A DNA stretch of 5,260 nucleotides from Spirochaetales bacterium (GCA_016930895.1 JAFGFV010000591.1:1-5260), one strand, 5' to 3'; shown: positions 1 through 5,260, counted from the stretch's first letter. The notes: generated from the letters alone by a model not told the origin. Numbers and translations are program-made.

Positions 1-77
1 GCACGCTGTTCTCGGCATTCAGCGAGGCCATGGAGTACACCGCCACGGTGCGGGGCGCCGAACGCTGGGCCCCGTAG
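1..77 (+). CDS. C-terminal end of an unidentified gene (partial, enters from the left edge)
   Basis: The frame starting at base 3 is open from the window edge and ends in TAG at 75-77. It gives 24 residues, beginning TLFSAFSEAME and ending RGAERWAP. Codon use is GC-rich at third positions like the following gene. The fragment is too short to assign to a family, and I do not recognise it. The stop is 25 bases upstream of the ATG at 103, on the same strand, with a Shine-Dalgarno-like stretch in between, so it is probably the upstream member of the same transcription unit. It could instead be a chance open frame at the edge, since 24 codons is weak evidence alone. Confidence 0.5.
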   Translation, partial: TLFSAFSEAMEYTATVRGAERWAP

Positions 78-86
78 CCAAGGGTG

Positions 87-92
87 AGGTGA
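87..92 (+). promoter_or_regulatory. Ribosome-binding site for the ADP-ribosylglycohydrolase gene
   Basis: AGGTGA sits 10 bases before the ATG at 103 and lies inside a purine-rich run (81-101) with several AGG and AAG repeats. The match to the anti-Shine-Dalgarno sequence is good though the spacing is slightly long. It supports the start at 103, which also gives the N-terminal extension ahead of the conserved GxxLGLAIGDALG-type motif. Confidence 0.55.
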
Positions 93-102
93 AGAAGAAG
101 GC

Positions 103-1251
103 ATGAGCAATCGCGAGACGCTTCGCCGTCTTCTGGCCGAGAGAGGCATCCGGGTCCGCCCTGCGGCGCTGTTCGACACCGCTCCTCCGGCTCTGCCGCA
201 AGGCTTCGACTTCGACCGGGTGGAAGGGATGATGCTCGGCCTGGCCATCGGCGACGCCCTCGGGATCACGACCGAGGGGAAGCTTCCGGCCAAGCGGGCG
301 CAGAGCTTCGGAGAGATCCGGGACTACCGGCCCAACCGCCACGTGCGCCCGCAGCCCGGCGAGCCGGTCAGGGGCTACCCCTCCGACGACACCCAGCTGG
401 CCTTCCTGACCCTGGAACAGCTCCTCGCGGACGGCGGGCTGGTGCCCGAGCACGTAGCCGGACGCTTCGCCCAGGACCCCATCTTCGGGATCGGGAGAGC
501 CGTCGGTGAGTTCGTCGCGAACATCCGAAACGGCGTTCCCTGGCACCAGGCAGGTCCGCAGTCGGCCGGCAACGGGGCCTTGATGCGGATCGCACCGGTG
601 CTGATTCCCTACCTGCGGCAGCCTTCGGCCGACCTGTGGGTGGATACCGCCCTCTGCGCCATGATCACGCACAACGACTCCGCCTGAATTGCCGCCTGCG
701 TGGCCTTCGTGTATCTCCTCTGGGAGCTCCTGCGGATGGACGCCCCGCCCGAGCCGCAGTGGTGGGTCGGCGAGTACGTGGCGGCGGCCCGGGAGCTGGA
801 GACCGATGCGGCGTACCAGCCGAGAGGCGGCGCATTCGCCGGCCGGTACTTGGGGCCGCTATGGCGCTTCGTCGAGCAGGCCGTCCCGGAGGCCTACGCT
901 CAGGGTTTGAGCGTGCGCCAGGCTTGCGACCGCTGGTACTCAGGGGCGTTCCTGCTGGAGACGGTGCCCAGCGTGCTGTACATCCTGATGAAGCACGCCG
1001 ACGACCTGGAGGAGGCGATCGTCCGGGCGGTCAACGACACCAAGGACAACGACACGATCGCAACCATCGTGGGCGCGCCGGTCGGGGCGCTCCACGGGCG
1101 GCGGGCCACACCAGCCCGCTGGGTGGAACGGCTTTCGGGGCGCACGACCGATCGGGACGACAGGAGAGTGTTCGAGCTGCTGGACCAGGCGCGAGCAAGG
1201 TGGAGAACCGTTCAGAGTGACCAGGGACGGACGTCCTTCGTCCATTGGTAG
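103..1251 (+). pseudogene. ADP-ribosylglycohydrolase-family protein, interrupted by one in-frame TGA
   Basis: The frame from ATG 103 to TAG 1249-1251 has 382 codons, with one internal TGA at codon 195 (685-687). Family members remove ADP-ribose from modified proteins, nucleic acids or small molecules using two Mg ions. Visible motifs are GLAIGDALG (residues 46-54), the metal-binding SDDTQ (94-98), NGALMR (157-162), THND (189-192) and a C-terminal D-N-D-T (315-318) followed by IATIVGA and GALHG. These follow the family order and spacing, and length is normal for the family. The same frame resumes after the TGA with IAACVAF, so nothing but the stop is wrong. As written, termination leaves 194 residues without the last metal motif, probably inactive. 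The stop would be one base from TCA (Ser), the residue I would expect there. Readthrough or a sequencing error are alternatives. The WYL-type regulator gene starts 12 bases downstream, suggesting co-transcription. The substrate cannot be inferred. Confidence 0.85.
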
Positions 1252-1263
1252 CACCTTACTGCC

Positions 1264-2084
1264 ATGCACTGGAAGAACCTGACCAGGCTGATCCAGGCCG
1301 TCACCCTGCTCCAGAAAATCGGGGACATGACCATCGTCGAGATCCAGCGGGAGCCGGGCCTGAGCCGCAGCCCGGTGTACCGCCTCTTCGAGACCCTGGA
1401 GGAGATGTGCTTCCCGCTCTATGACGAGCGCCCCCCGCTGGAGCGGGAGAAGCGCTGGCACCTGTCCGAAGACTACCCCGCCCGAATGCCCACCGTCAGC
1501 CTGCCGCAGGTGCGCCTCTCGCTCCCGGAGCTGATCCTGCTGAGCCAACTCCTCGCCCGAGAGCATCCGCTTCGAAACACCGAACTCGAAAAGCCCCTGT
1601 CTGCCCTCAGGGCGAAGCTCCTGGCACTGGCTGGCGGCGGGGGCGCCGGAATCGGAGCGGGCGGGCTCGTGCGGACGTAGCAGTCGCCTCCACCGCGGAG
1701 TTCGCCGAGCGCTACGCGGGCGAGGAAGCGACCCTGGAGGCACTGATCGGGGCCATCGTCGGCCGGCGAACCTGCACGGTCACCTACCACGCCTTCTCCA
1801 GGAACGAGGTCAGGAGCCTCCGCATCGATCCCCTGCGGATGGTGGAGCACGACGGAGGCCTGTACGTGTTCGTGCGCGTGACCCGTTTCGCCACGATCCG
1901 CATCCTGGCCGTGGAGCGGATCCGCAACCGCGAGATCGGCGAGGACTCCTTCGAGTACCCCGCCGACTTCGACGCGGACGCGCTCCTGGCCTCGAGCTTC
2001 CAGCTGACCTTCGACGACCCGATCGCCGTCCGGGTGTGGCTCTCCCCGTCCCAGGCCCGCTACGTGGAGGAGCGGCAGTGGGCC
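1264..2084 (+). pseudogene. HTH/WYL-domain transcription regulator, frameshifted and lacking its C-terminus
   Basis: The first part (ATG 1264 to about 1632) encodes an N-terminal winged-helix-like DNA-binding domain. Residues 5-46 fit helix-turn-helix, with TIVEIQREPGLSRSPVYR as the turn and recognition segment, followed by RWHLSE and LSLPELILLSQLL, typical of the linker in WYL regulators. That frame then stops at 1678-1680. From about 1683 to 2081 the -1 frame continues the family pattern: a helix (LEALIGAIVGRR), then a WYL-like sandwich with VTYHAFSRNEVRSLRIDPLRM, HDGGLYVFV and ILAVERI, then VWLSPSQARYVEERQW. The classic W-Y-L triplet reads L-Y-V here. After ERQW the usual C-terminal extension is absent. 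WYL proteins sense ligands, often nucleotides or nucleic acid, and several control defence genes (BrxR and CapW). No clear Shine-Dalgarno precedes 1264; translation may be coupled to the gene upstream. The damage probably abolishes function. Confidence 0.8.
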
Positions 2085-2440
2085 GCCGGCACGGGCAAGA
2101 GGGTCGCACCGACCGTACCGGCTGCCAGTCCCAGAGCCGGCAGGCACTCGCTGTCCGGGCACAGCACGGTTCGGCCGGGCGGCGTGGACAGCGCCAGGGT
2201 CCGCGACCGCCGCCCCAAGCGCCCCAGAAGCCGCCCCGTAGTCTCGGCCACCACGGACAGCCTTGCCGCCGGGAGCGCCGCGGCGAGCAGGGGCGCTATG
2301 GCCGCTACACGTGGTGCCCATGCCGAAGCGGATGATCAAGTCGTTGCGCAGATCGGCGTCATGCGGAAGACGTGTTTCGACACAGGGCGAAAGCCGGGAA
2401 CCGGCCATCCGGATGGAACATCACGGCGCAGAGGCTGGTC
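2085..2440. other. Stretch with no supportable gene
   Basis: No RNA gene, repeat or recognisable protein is visible here. The regulator's frame stays open as far as a TGA at 2547-2549, inside the 3' end of the opposite-strand lipoprotein gene. It encodes an Arg/Gly/Pro/Ala-rich tail with no WYL-family pattern. The opposite strand is also open over much of the interval, with GC-rich third positions on both strands. That is what very GC-rich noncoding DNA gives by chance, because stop codons are AT-rich. It may be inserted or rearranged DNA, or decayed coding sequence. Confidence 0.5.
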
Positions 2441-2480
2441 GAGGCGGGGGCCCGGCGCGGTCACCGGAGCCCCCGGCCTC
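2441..2480. terminator. Strong GC-rich hairpin at the 3' end of the lipoprotein gene (terminator-like)
   Basis: Bases 2441-2451 pair with 2469-2480 (11 pairs with G2475 bulged). CCGG at 2452-2455 pairs with CCGG at 2464-2467 (A2468 bulged), leaving an 8-base loop. The hairpin starts 22 bases beyond the lipoprotein stop codon, where a terminator for that minus-strand gene is expected. There is no T-run on the minus-strand side and only TTCTCAT on the plus-strand side, so it may act as an imperfect intrinsic terminator or an mRNA 3' stabiliser. It could also stop transcription coming from the left block. Confidence 0.5.
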
Positions 2481-2502
2481 TTCTCATGCAGGATGCTTAC
2501 GG

Positions 2503-4257
2503 TTAGTCGAGGTTGGAGTAGTCGAAAAGCACACCATCCTGGTTGGTGAATGTGAAACTCATTTCCCCCACCAGGTCGACGTCGTCGTCCGGTTCGGGGT
2601 TGCCCGGGTCCCAGTTGTCGTTCATGTCCACGACCAGGTAGACGTCGTAGGTAACCCCAACGACTAGATCGACCTCGTTCGTGGTTCCCGGATCCATCGT
2701 TACGCCGCTATCGGGCGTGCCGGAGATCACGAAGCTTCCTGCCGCCTGCCAGTTGCCGACCTCTTCGGGATCCTCGCCCTCGAGGACGAGGGCGAAGTAC
2801 ACGGACTTGCCGTTGGCCGCAGAGGCATTGCTCAGGCCTACCGTGATGGGCCTGTTCTCCAACATTAGCATGACCAGATCAACGCCGGTCTTGTCCTGGT
2901 TGCCCACGACGACCCAATCTTCGGTCTGGCCAACGTACTCTCCTGCGTCCGGTTCTTGGTCCTCGCCCCACAGATATGCCATCACCATGCAGGAGGTGCC
3001 GCTGGACAGATCCAGGATCTGGTAGCCGATCGAGTAGAGCCTGTTGCCGCCTTCCTCCTGCTCCAGCACAAACCCGCCCTCCGTGATCTGGACAAATCGA
3101 AACTGAATGATTGGATCCCCCCCGTAGATGAGACAGGTGAATCCCAGCGGCCAAGTGTCGCTCGGATCCTCCAGATCGGGCGCTCCGGCGGGTACAAGCA
3201 CTTTGACGGTACCGGAAATCGAGGGGTTCCGCTTCACCGTGACCGTGTAGGTCTTCGAGGTAGAGAGATCTTCGGCGAGGACCGCGATCGTGACCGTGTT
3301 GGATCCCACGGACAGCGGGATTGGCCCGGAGGCAGACCCGGAGTCCACGGAGGCCCCGTTGACCGTGATCGTGGCATCGGGGTCTTCGGCCGTGGGCGTG
3401 AAGGCGATGCTGTTCGTGGCGACGGGCACAGCGACCGTGTATGCATCCGTGTCGGGGTCGAAGTGAGGGTCGAGGCTACCCGAGGAGGGCTCAAGATCCG
3501 AGAGGTTGGCGTTGCTCGAGGGCGGCGATGCACGGTGAACCGTCACCGTGTACGTCTTGGTAGTGATGCCGTCGCCGGCGGTAACGACGATCTCTATCTC
3601 CCCTGAGTCGATGATGATGGGACCGTAGGCTGCGGCGTGGGGCGCCGGCTCCCCGTTCACGGTGGCCGTTGCCGCGCTGTCGCAGATGAAGGGAGTGACC
3701 CAAACCGTTGCAGCCGTATGCGCCACGGAAACGTCATAGTCCTCCGTGTCTCTGTCGAAAGGCGGGTCCAGATCTCCCTCGGAGAGCAGCAAGTACGCCA
3801 GGTCCGCGTTTGTGTCGTCAGAGGCCGCACGGTTCACGTCCACCGTGTAGATCGCAGTGCTTGCGCCGTCTTCGGCAGTGACCTCCACCTGGATCGTATT
3901 GAGCCCCTCGGCGAAAGGCACTGTGATGGGGTCACCGGAGGCGAGAGCGGTCCAGGAGCTTCCCGACCAGCTCACCCGTATGGTGGCCCCGGTATCGCTG
4001 GCGAAGGGTGTGACCTCGACTTCTTCCAGGCAGTTTGGCACGTCCAAATCGTAGTCCGTGGTGCCCGGGACGAAGCCCAAGTCCAGAGGGCCCAGCTGGA
4101 CCCAGACTACCGTCAGAGCCGCCAGGCTGGCGTCATCGCTCGACGTGGGGCCGCCCCCAGAGGGGACGGTCGGGTTGGGGCAGCCGGCCAGGTACAGCCC
4201 CAAGGCCAGGACGGTCAGTGTTAGCACACCTCGCACCCACGTCGCTCGAGCTTTCAT
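2503..4257 (-). CDS. Secreted lipoprotein with three cadherin-like beta-sandwich repeats
   Basis: This is an intact 584-codon gene, ATG at 4255-4257 and TAA at 2503-2505. The start is fixed by AAGGAGG six bases upstream and by the signal peptide: basic n-region (K2, R4, R9), hydrophobic core (11-24) and lipobox L23-A24-G25-C26, so Cys26 should be lipidated and the protein anchored to a membrane. A low-complexity linker (27-42) leads into three repeats at about 43-143, 149-242 and 249-342. Each has N/S-x-x-L near its start, a D-Y/A-Y-x-V strand near one third, and an ending close to KTYTVTVHR. This is the cadherin-like beta-sandwich pattern (Pfam type PF12733), common in surface proteins. Residues 346-584 form a further beta-rich region of unknown family, beginning SISGTVKVLV and carrying an acidic D-M-N-D-N-W-D stretch (544-550) that might bind calcium. 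The role is probably structural or adhesive at the cell surface (inferred). It stands alone, divergent from the relic to its right. Confidence 0.9.
   Translation of the reverse strand: MKARATWVRGVLTLTVLALGLYLAGCPNPTVPSGGGPTSSDDASLAALTVVWVQLGPLDLGFVPGTTDYDLDVPNCLEEVEVTPFASDTGATIRVSWSGSSWTALASGDPITVPFAEGLNTIQVEVTAEDGASTAIYTVDVNRAASDDTNADLAYLLLSEGDLDPPFDRDTEDYDVSVAHTAATVWVTPFICDSAATATVNGEPAPHAAAYGPIIIDSGEIEIVVTAGDGITTKTYTVTVHRASPPSSNANLSDLEPSSGSLDPHFDPDTDAYTVAVPVATNSIAFTPTAEDPDATITVNGASVDSGSASGPIPLSVGSNTVTIAVLAEDLSTSKTYTVTVKRNPSISGTVKVLVPAGAPDLEDPSDTWPLGFTCLIYGGDPIIQFRFVQITEGGFVLEQEEGGNRLYSIGYQILDLSSGTSCMVMAYLWGEDQEPDAGEYVGQTEDWVVVGNQDKTGVDLVMLMLENRPITVGLSNASAANGKSVYFALVLEGEDPEEVGNWQAAGSFVISGTPDSGVTMDPGTTNEVDLVVGVTYDVYLVVDMNDNWDPGNPEPDDDVDLVGEMSFTFTNQDGVLFDYSNLD
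3232..4131 (-). repeat. Three tandem protein-level repeats of about 94-101 codons in the lipoprotein
   Basis: The units lie at about 3829-4131 (repeat 1), 3532-3813 (repeat 2) and 3232-3513 (repeat 3). Their ends are marked on the plus strand by CACCGTGTA-type or ACCGTGTA segments at about 3246, 3544 and 3840, close to 300 bases apart, which encode the YTV-containing last strand. Repeats 2 and 3 are the most alike: compare GDLDPPFDRDTEDYDVSV with GSLDPHFDPDTDAYTVAV. Repeat 1 is longer and more divergent, suggesting the later units duplicated more recently. DNA identity is low overall, so recombination between units is probably rare. Confidence 0.8.
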
Positions 4258-4263
4258 CGACTT

Positions 4264-4270
4264 CCTCCTT
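4264..4270 (-). promoter_or_regulatory. Shine-Dalgarno site of the lipoprotein gene
   Basis: Read on the minus strand, AAGGAGG is followed by six bases (AAGTCG) and the ATG at 4257-4255. It is a near-perfect anti-Shine-Dalgarno match at ideal spacing and decides the start codon. Confidence 0.9.
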
Positions 4271-4291
4271 CAGAGCTGTGGCTGGAGCGGT

Positions 4292-4316
4292 GCCCACCCG
4301 TCTACGACGGGGGGGC
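4292..4316 (-). promoter_or_regulatory. Hairpin in the presumed 5' leader of the lipoprotein mRNA
   Basis: Bases 4292-4295 pair with 4313-4316 and 4297-4301 pair with 4307-4311, with one A/G mismatch and a five-base loop (4302-4306). It lies 21 bases upstream of the Shine-Dalgarno site on the minus strand. The G7 run at 4309-4315 forms one arm. No T-run follows on the minus strand. It could stabilise the leader or affect translation; it does not match a riboswitch I know. Confidence 0.35.
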
Positions 4317-4360
4317 GTGGTCCCGCCTTCTTGAAGTCTACGCATCGGACGCAAATCCGC

Positions 4361-4389
4361 TATCGGTACGATGGTGGATTCTTTGTCAG
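4361..4389 (-). promoter_or_regulatory. Weak sigma70-like promoter candidate for the lipoprotein gene
   Basis: On the minus strand, CTGACA (4389-4384) is separated by 17 bases from CCGATA (4366-4361). The -35 matches TTGACA at five of six positions and the -10 matches TATAAT at only three. Transcription would start near 4353, giving a leader of about 95 bases that includes the hairpin at 4292-4316. A separate TACAAT, an excellent -10 element, lies upstream on the same strand near 4432-4427 but has no -35 at proper spacing. Confidence 0.25.
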
Positions 4390-4398
4390 GTTCTTGCT

Positions 4399-4416
4399 CA
4401 GCTCCGTGTAGAGCTG
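4399..4416. repeat. Short inverted repeat upstream of the lipoprotein promoter candidate
   Basis: CAGCTC (4399-4404) and GAGCTG (4411-4416) are perfect inverted copies around a six-base centre. The site sits just upstream of the possible -35 on the minus strand, where an activator or repressor could bind. Six-base arms are easily met by chance, so this is only a candidate operator. Confidence 0.2.
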
Positions 4417-4590
4417 GTACTACAGATTGTAGGAGTCTCCGGCCGACAAGGCCTTAGCCCCCAGCTCCAGGGTGTGCTGCTCTCGACCCCGAGGGCGAGC
4501 GCCCGGGCCGCGCAGAGCCAGCCCCGCGACAGCCGCACCTTCCGACTACCACGAGGCCAGGTCGAACCCTGGGGTTGAGCGGTGCTGTAC

Positions 4591-5260
4591 CTGCTGGGGT
4601 TCGGTGACTACCGCCGCGAGGTGCAGATTCCGGGTTAGCGGAATCTGCCACGGAGTTCTTTCAGCTGCAAGGTGTTCCACCTCTGCCCCTCCTGTTCCCA
4701 GAAACGCACCTTGCTGTTCGCCGAGTACATGAACGAACGCCTGCTCTTACCCCTGCCGCACCGCCAGATGGTCTTCACCTTCCCTAAGGTGCTGCGGGGC
4801 TTCTTCCGCTACCACCCTACCCTCAGCGGCTCGCCCGCAACATGATGCAGTGGGGCCATTCGGGTTTCAGCGTCGACGCACTCGGTAAGTATCCCCGCCG
4901 GCTCTGCGAGAACCCGCGAGGCGCTGCCTCAGTACATCGCCCGGGCGCCAGTCTCCCTCGGCAAGCTCGTCGTGGAAGACCATACCGCCACGGTGTTGTA
5001 CCACACGCACCTACAACCCCTACTTCCGCACCAACTGCAAGGTCTTCCGCGCCACGGATTTCATCGCCGAGTCGCTCCAGCACTTGCCCGACCCTCGCCG
5101 CCGGCTCGTCCGCCGCTACGGGTGCGTACTCTTCCCGCTCCCGCGGAACGCGGCTGCGCACGCCCCACTTGGCACGCCTCGCCCCCGAGGGATGGAGACA
5201 GGAACATGCACCACAGCCTGCCGTTCGCATCGGCGCTGTGGATCCGCAGTGCCCCGAAGC
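4591..5260 (+). pseudogene. IS91-family transposase relic, multiply frameshifted and internally deleted, runs off the right edge
   Basis: The product resembles IS91-type single-strand (HUH/Y2-class) transposases, but only as a mosaic of frames: LGFGDYRR (4594-4617), CH then EFF (4646-4661), SCKVFHLCPSCSQKRTLLF through the LPHRQMVFTFPKVLRGFF segment (4663 to about 4826), RLARNMMQWGHSGFSVD (4827-4877), REALPQYIARAPVSLGKL (4915-4968), YNPYFRTNCKVFRATDF (5012-5062) with LVRRYG (5105-5122), and AYSSRSRG to LARLAPEGW (5124 to about 5200). The order and wording match intact family members as I recall them. The Cys pairs around SCK and CPSC are part of the N-terminal zinc-binding region. Between FRYHP and RLARN roughly 90 residues are missing, the part expected to hold the His-hydrophobic-His catalytic motif, so it cannot be active. 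Some family similarity may extend left to about 4540. No element end is recognisable. Family assignment is confident; boundaries are not. Confidence 0.85.
4623..4648. repeat. Perfect 10-bp inverted repeat with 6-base loop inside the transposase relic
   Basis: GCAGATTCCG (4623-4632) is exactly complementary to CGGAATCTGC (4639-4648) around GGTTAG. It falls where the coding sequence for the zinc-finger region of the transposase should be, and where the translated similarity is poorest. On either strand it would form a stable hairpin, but no T-run follows it. Confidence 0.6.

Noticed and set aside
685..740. TGA as a selenocysteine codon
   Set aside because: I see no convincing hairpin at SECIS spacing after the TGA. 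The family is expected to have an ordinary residue, probably Ser, at this place.
636..1220. Plus-strand 194-codon frame overlapping the hydrolase in another phase
   Set aside because: The conserved hydrolase motifs are in the 103-1251 phase; this frame is Arg-rich and has no recognisable motif.
2060..2254. Minus-strand 64-codon frame with GC-rich third positions
   Set aside because: It has an alternative start, no ribosome-binding site and no recognisable motif. Similar third-position GC occurs in the plus frame of the same stretch.
940..2408. Long minus-strand open frames of 267 and 311 codons opposite the hydrolase and WYL genes
   Set aside because: They lie antisense to segments with clear family motifs and encode low-complexity Arg/Gly/Pro/Ala-rich text. 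Such frames are expected opposite GC-rich genes.
2405..2416. Perfect 12-base palindrome CCATCCGGATGG
   Set aside because: About one such palindrome is expected by chance in a window of this size, and it is not placed at a promoter.
2263..2667. Plus-strand 134-codon frame overlapping the lipoprotein 3' end
   Set aside because: It is antisense to an intact gene over much of its length, and its product is Arg/Gly-rich without motif.
3232..4131. Regularly spaced repeats as a CRISPR array
   Set aside because: The period is near 300 bases and follows protein domain boundaries in one open frame. No short identical direct repeats with unique spacers are present in the window.
3637..4224. Plus-strand 195-codon frame opposite the lipoprotein
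   Set aside because: It is the antisense shadow of the repeat region, which carries a signal peptide, ribosome-binding site and repeated domains on the minus strand.
4823..5230. Minus-strand 135-codon frame opposite the transposase relic
   Set aside because: The plus strand matches IS91 transposase text in several frames; the minus product has no motif.

Overview
The window is high-GC bacterial DNA with one clearly intact gene and three damaged ones. The organism is probably a free-living member of the Spirochaetota or a similarly GC-rich didermic bacterium. This is an inference from a lipoprotein with cadherin-like repeats, a strong AGGAGG-type ribosome-binding site, and an IS91-type transposase resembling spirochaete and deltaproteobacterial copies as I remember them. 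No rRNA, tRNA or housekeeping marker is present to fix the taxonomy.

Left block (1-2084, + strand): the last 24 codons of an unidentified gene are followed 25 bases later by an ADP-ribosylglycohydrolase-family gene (103-1251) and, 12 bases after that, by an HTH/WYL-type transcription regulator (1264 to about 2084). The spacing looks like one transcription unit. Both recognisable genes are broken as written. The hydrolase has a single in-frame TGA in the middle of a conserved THNDS-type motif. The regulator has a -1 frameshift in a G-rich stretch and loses its family-like C-terminus just after an ERQW motif. If intact, the pair would suggest an ADP-ribose or NAD-linked enzyme under control of a WYL ligand sensor, a pairing compatible with, but not proof of, a defence or stress module.

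Middle (about 2085-2502): no gene can be supported. The regulator's reading frame stays open but codes an Arg/Gly/Pro-rich tail unlike the family. A strong GC-rich hairpin at 2441-2480 lies just past the end of the next gene.

Right-centre (2503-4257, - strand): an intact 584-residue secreted lipoprotein with three tandem cadherin-like beta-sandwich repeats of about 94-101 residues each, then a C-terminal part of unknown fold. It has a textbook Shine-Dalgarno sequence, a leader with a GC-rich hairpin, and a weak promoter candidate.

Right end (about 4591-5260, + strand): an IS91-family transposase relic reading in several successive frames. It lacks the central segment where the catalytic HUH motif should be, and it runs off the window.

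The 584 uninterrupted codons of the lipoprotein argue against uniformly poor sequence quality. Decay of the flanking genes, perhaps linked to past transposition, is the simplest reading, but assembly or base-calling errors cannot be excluded from sequence alone.
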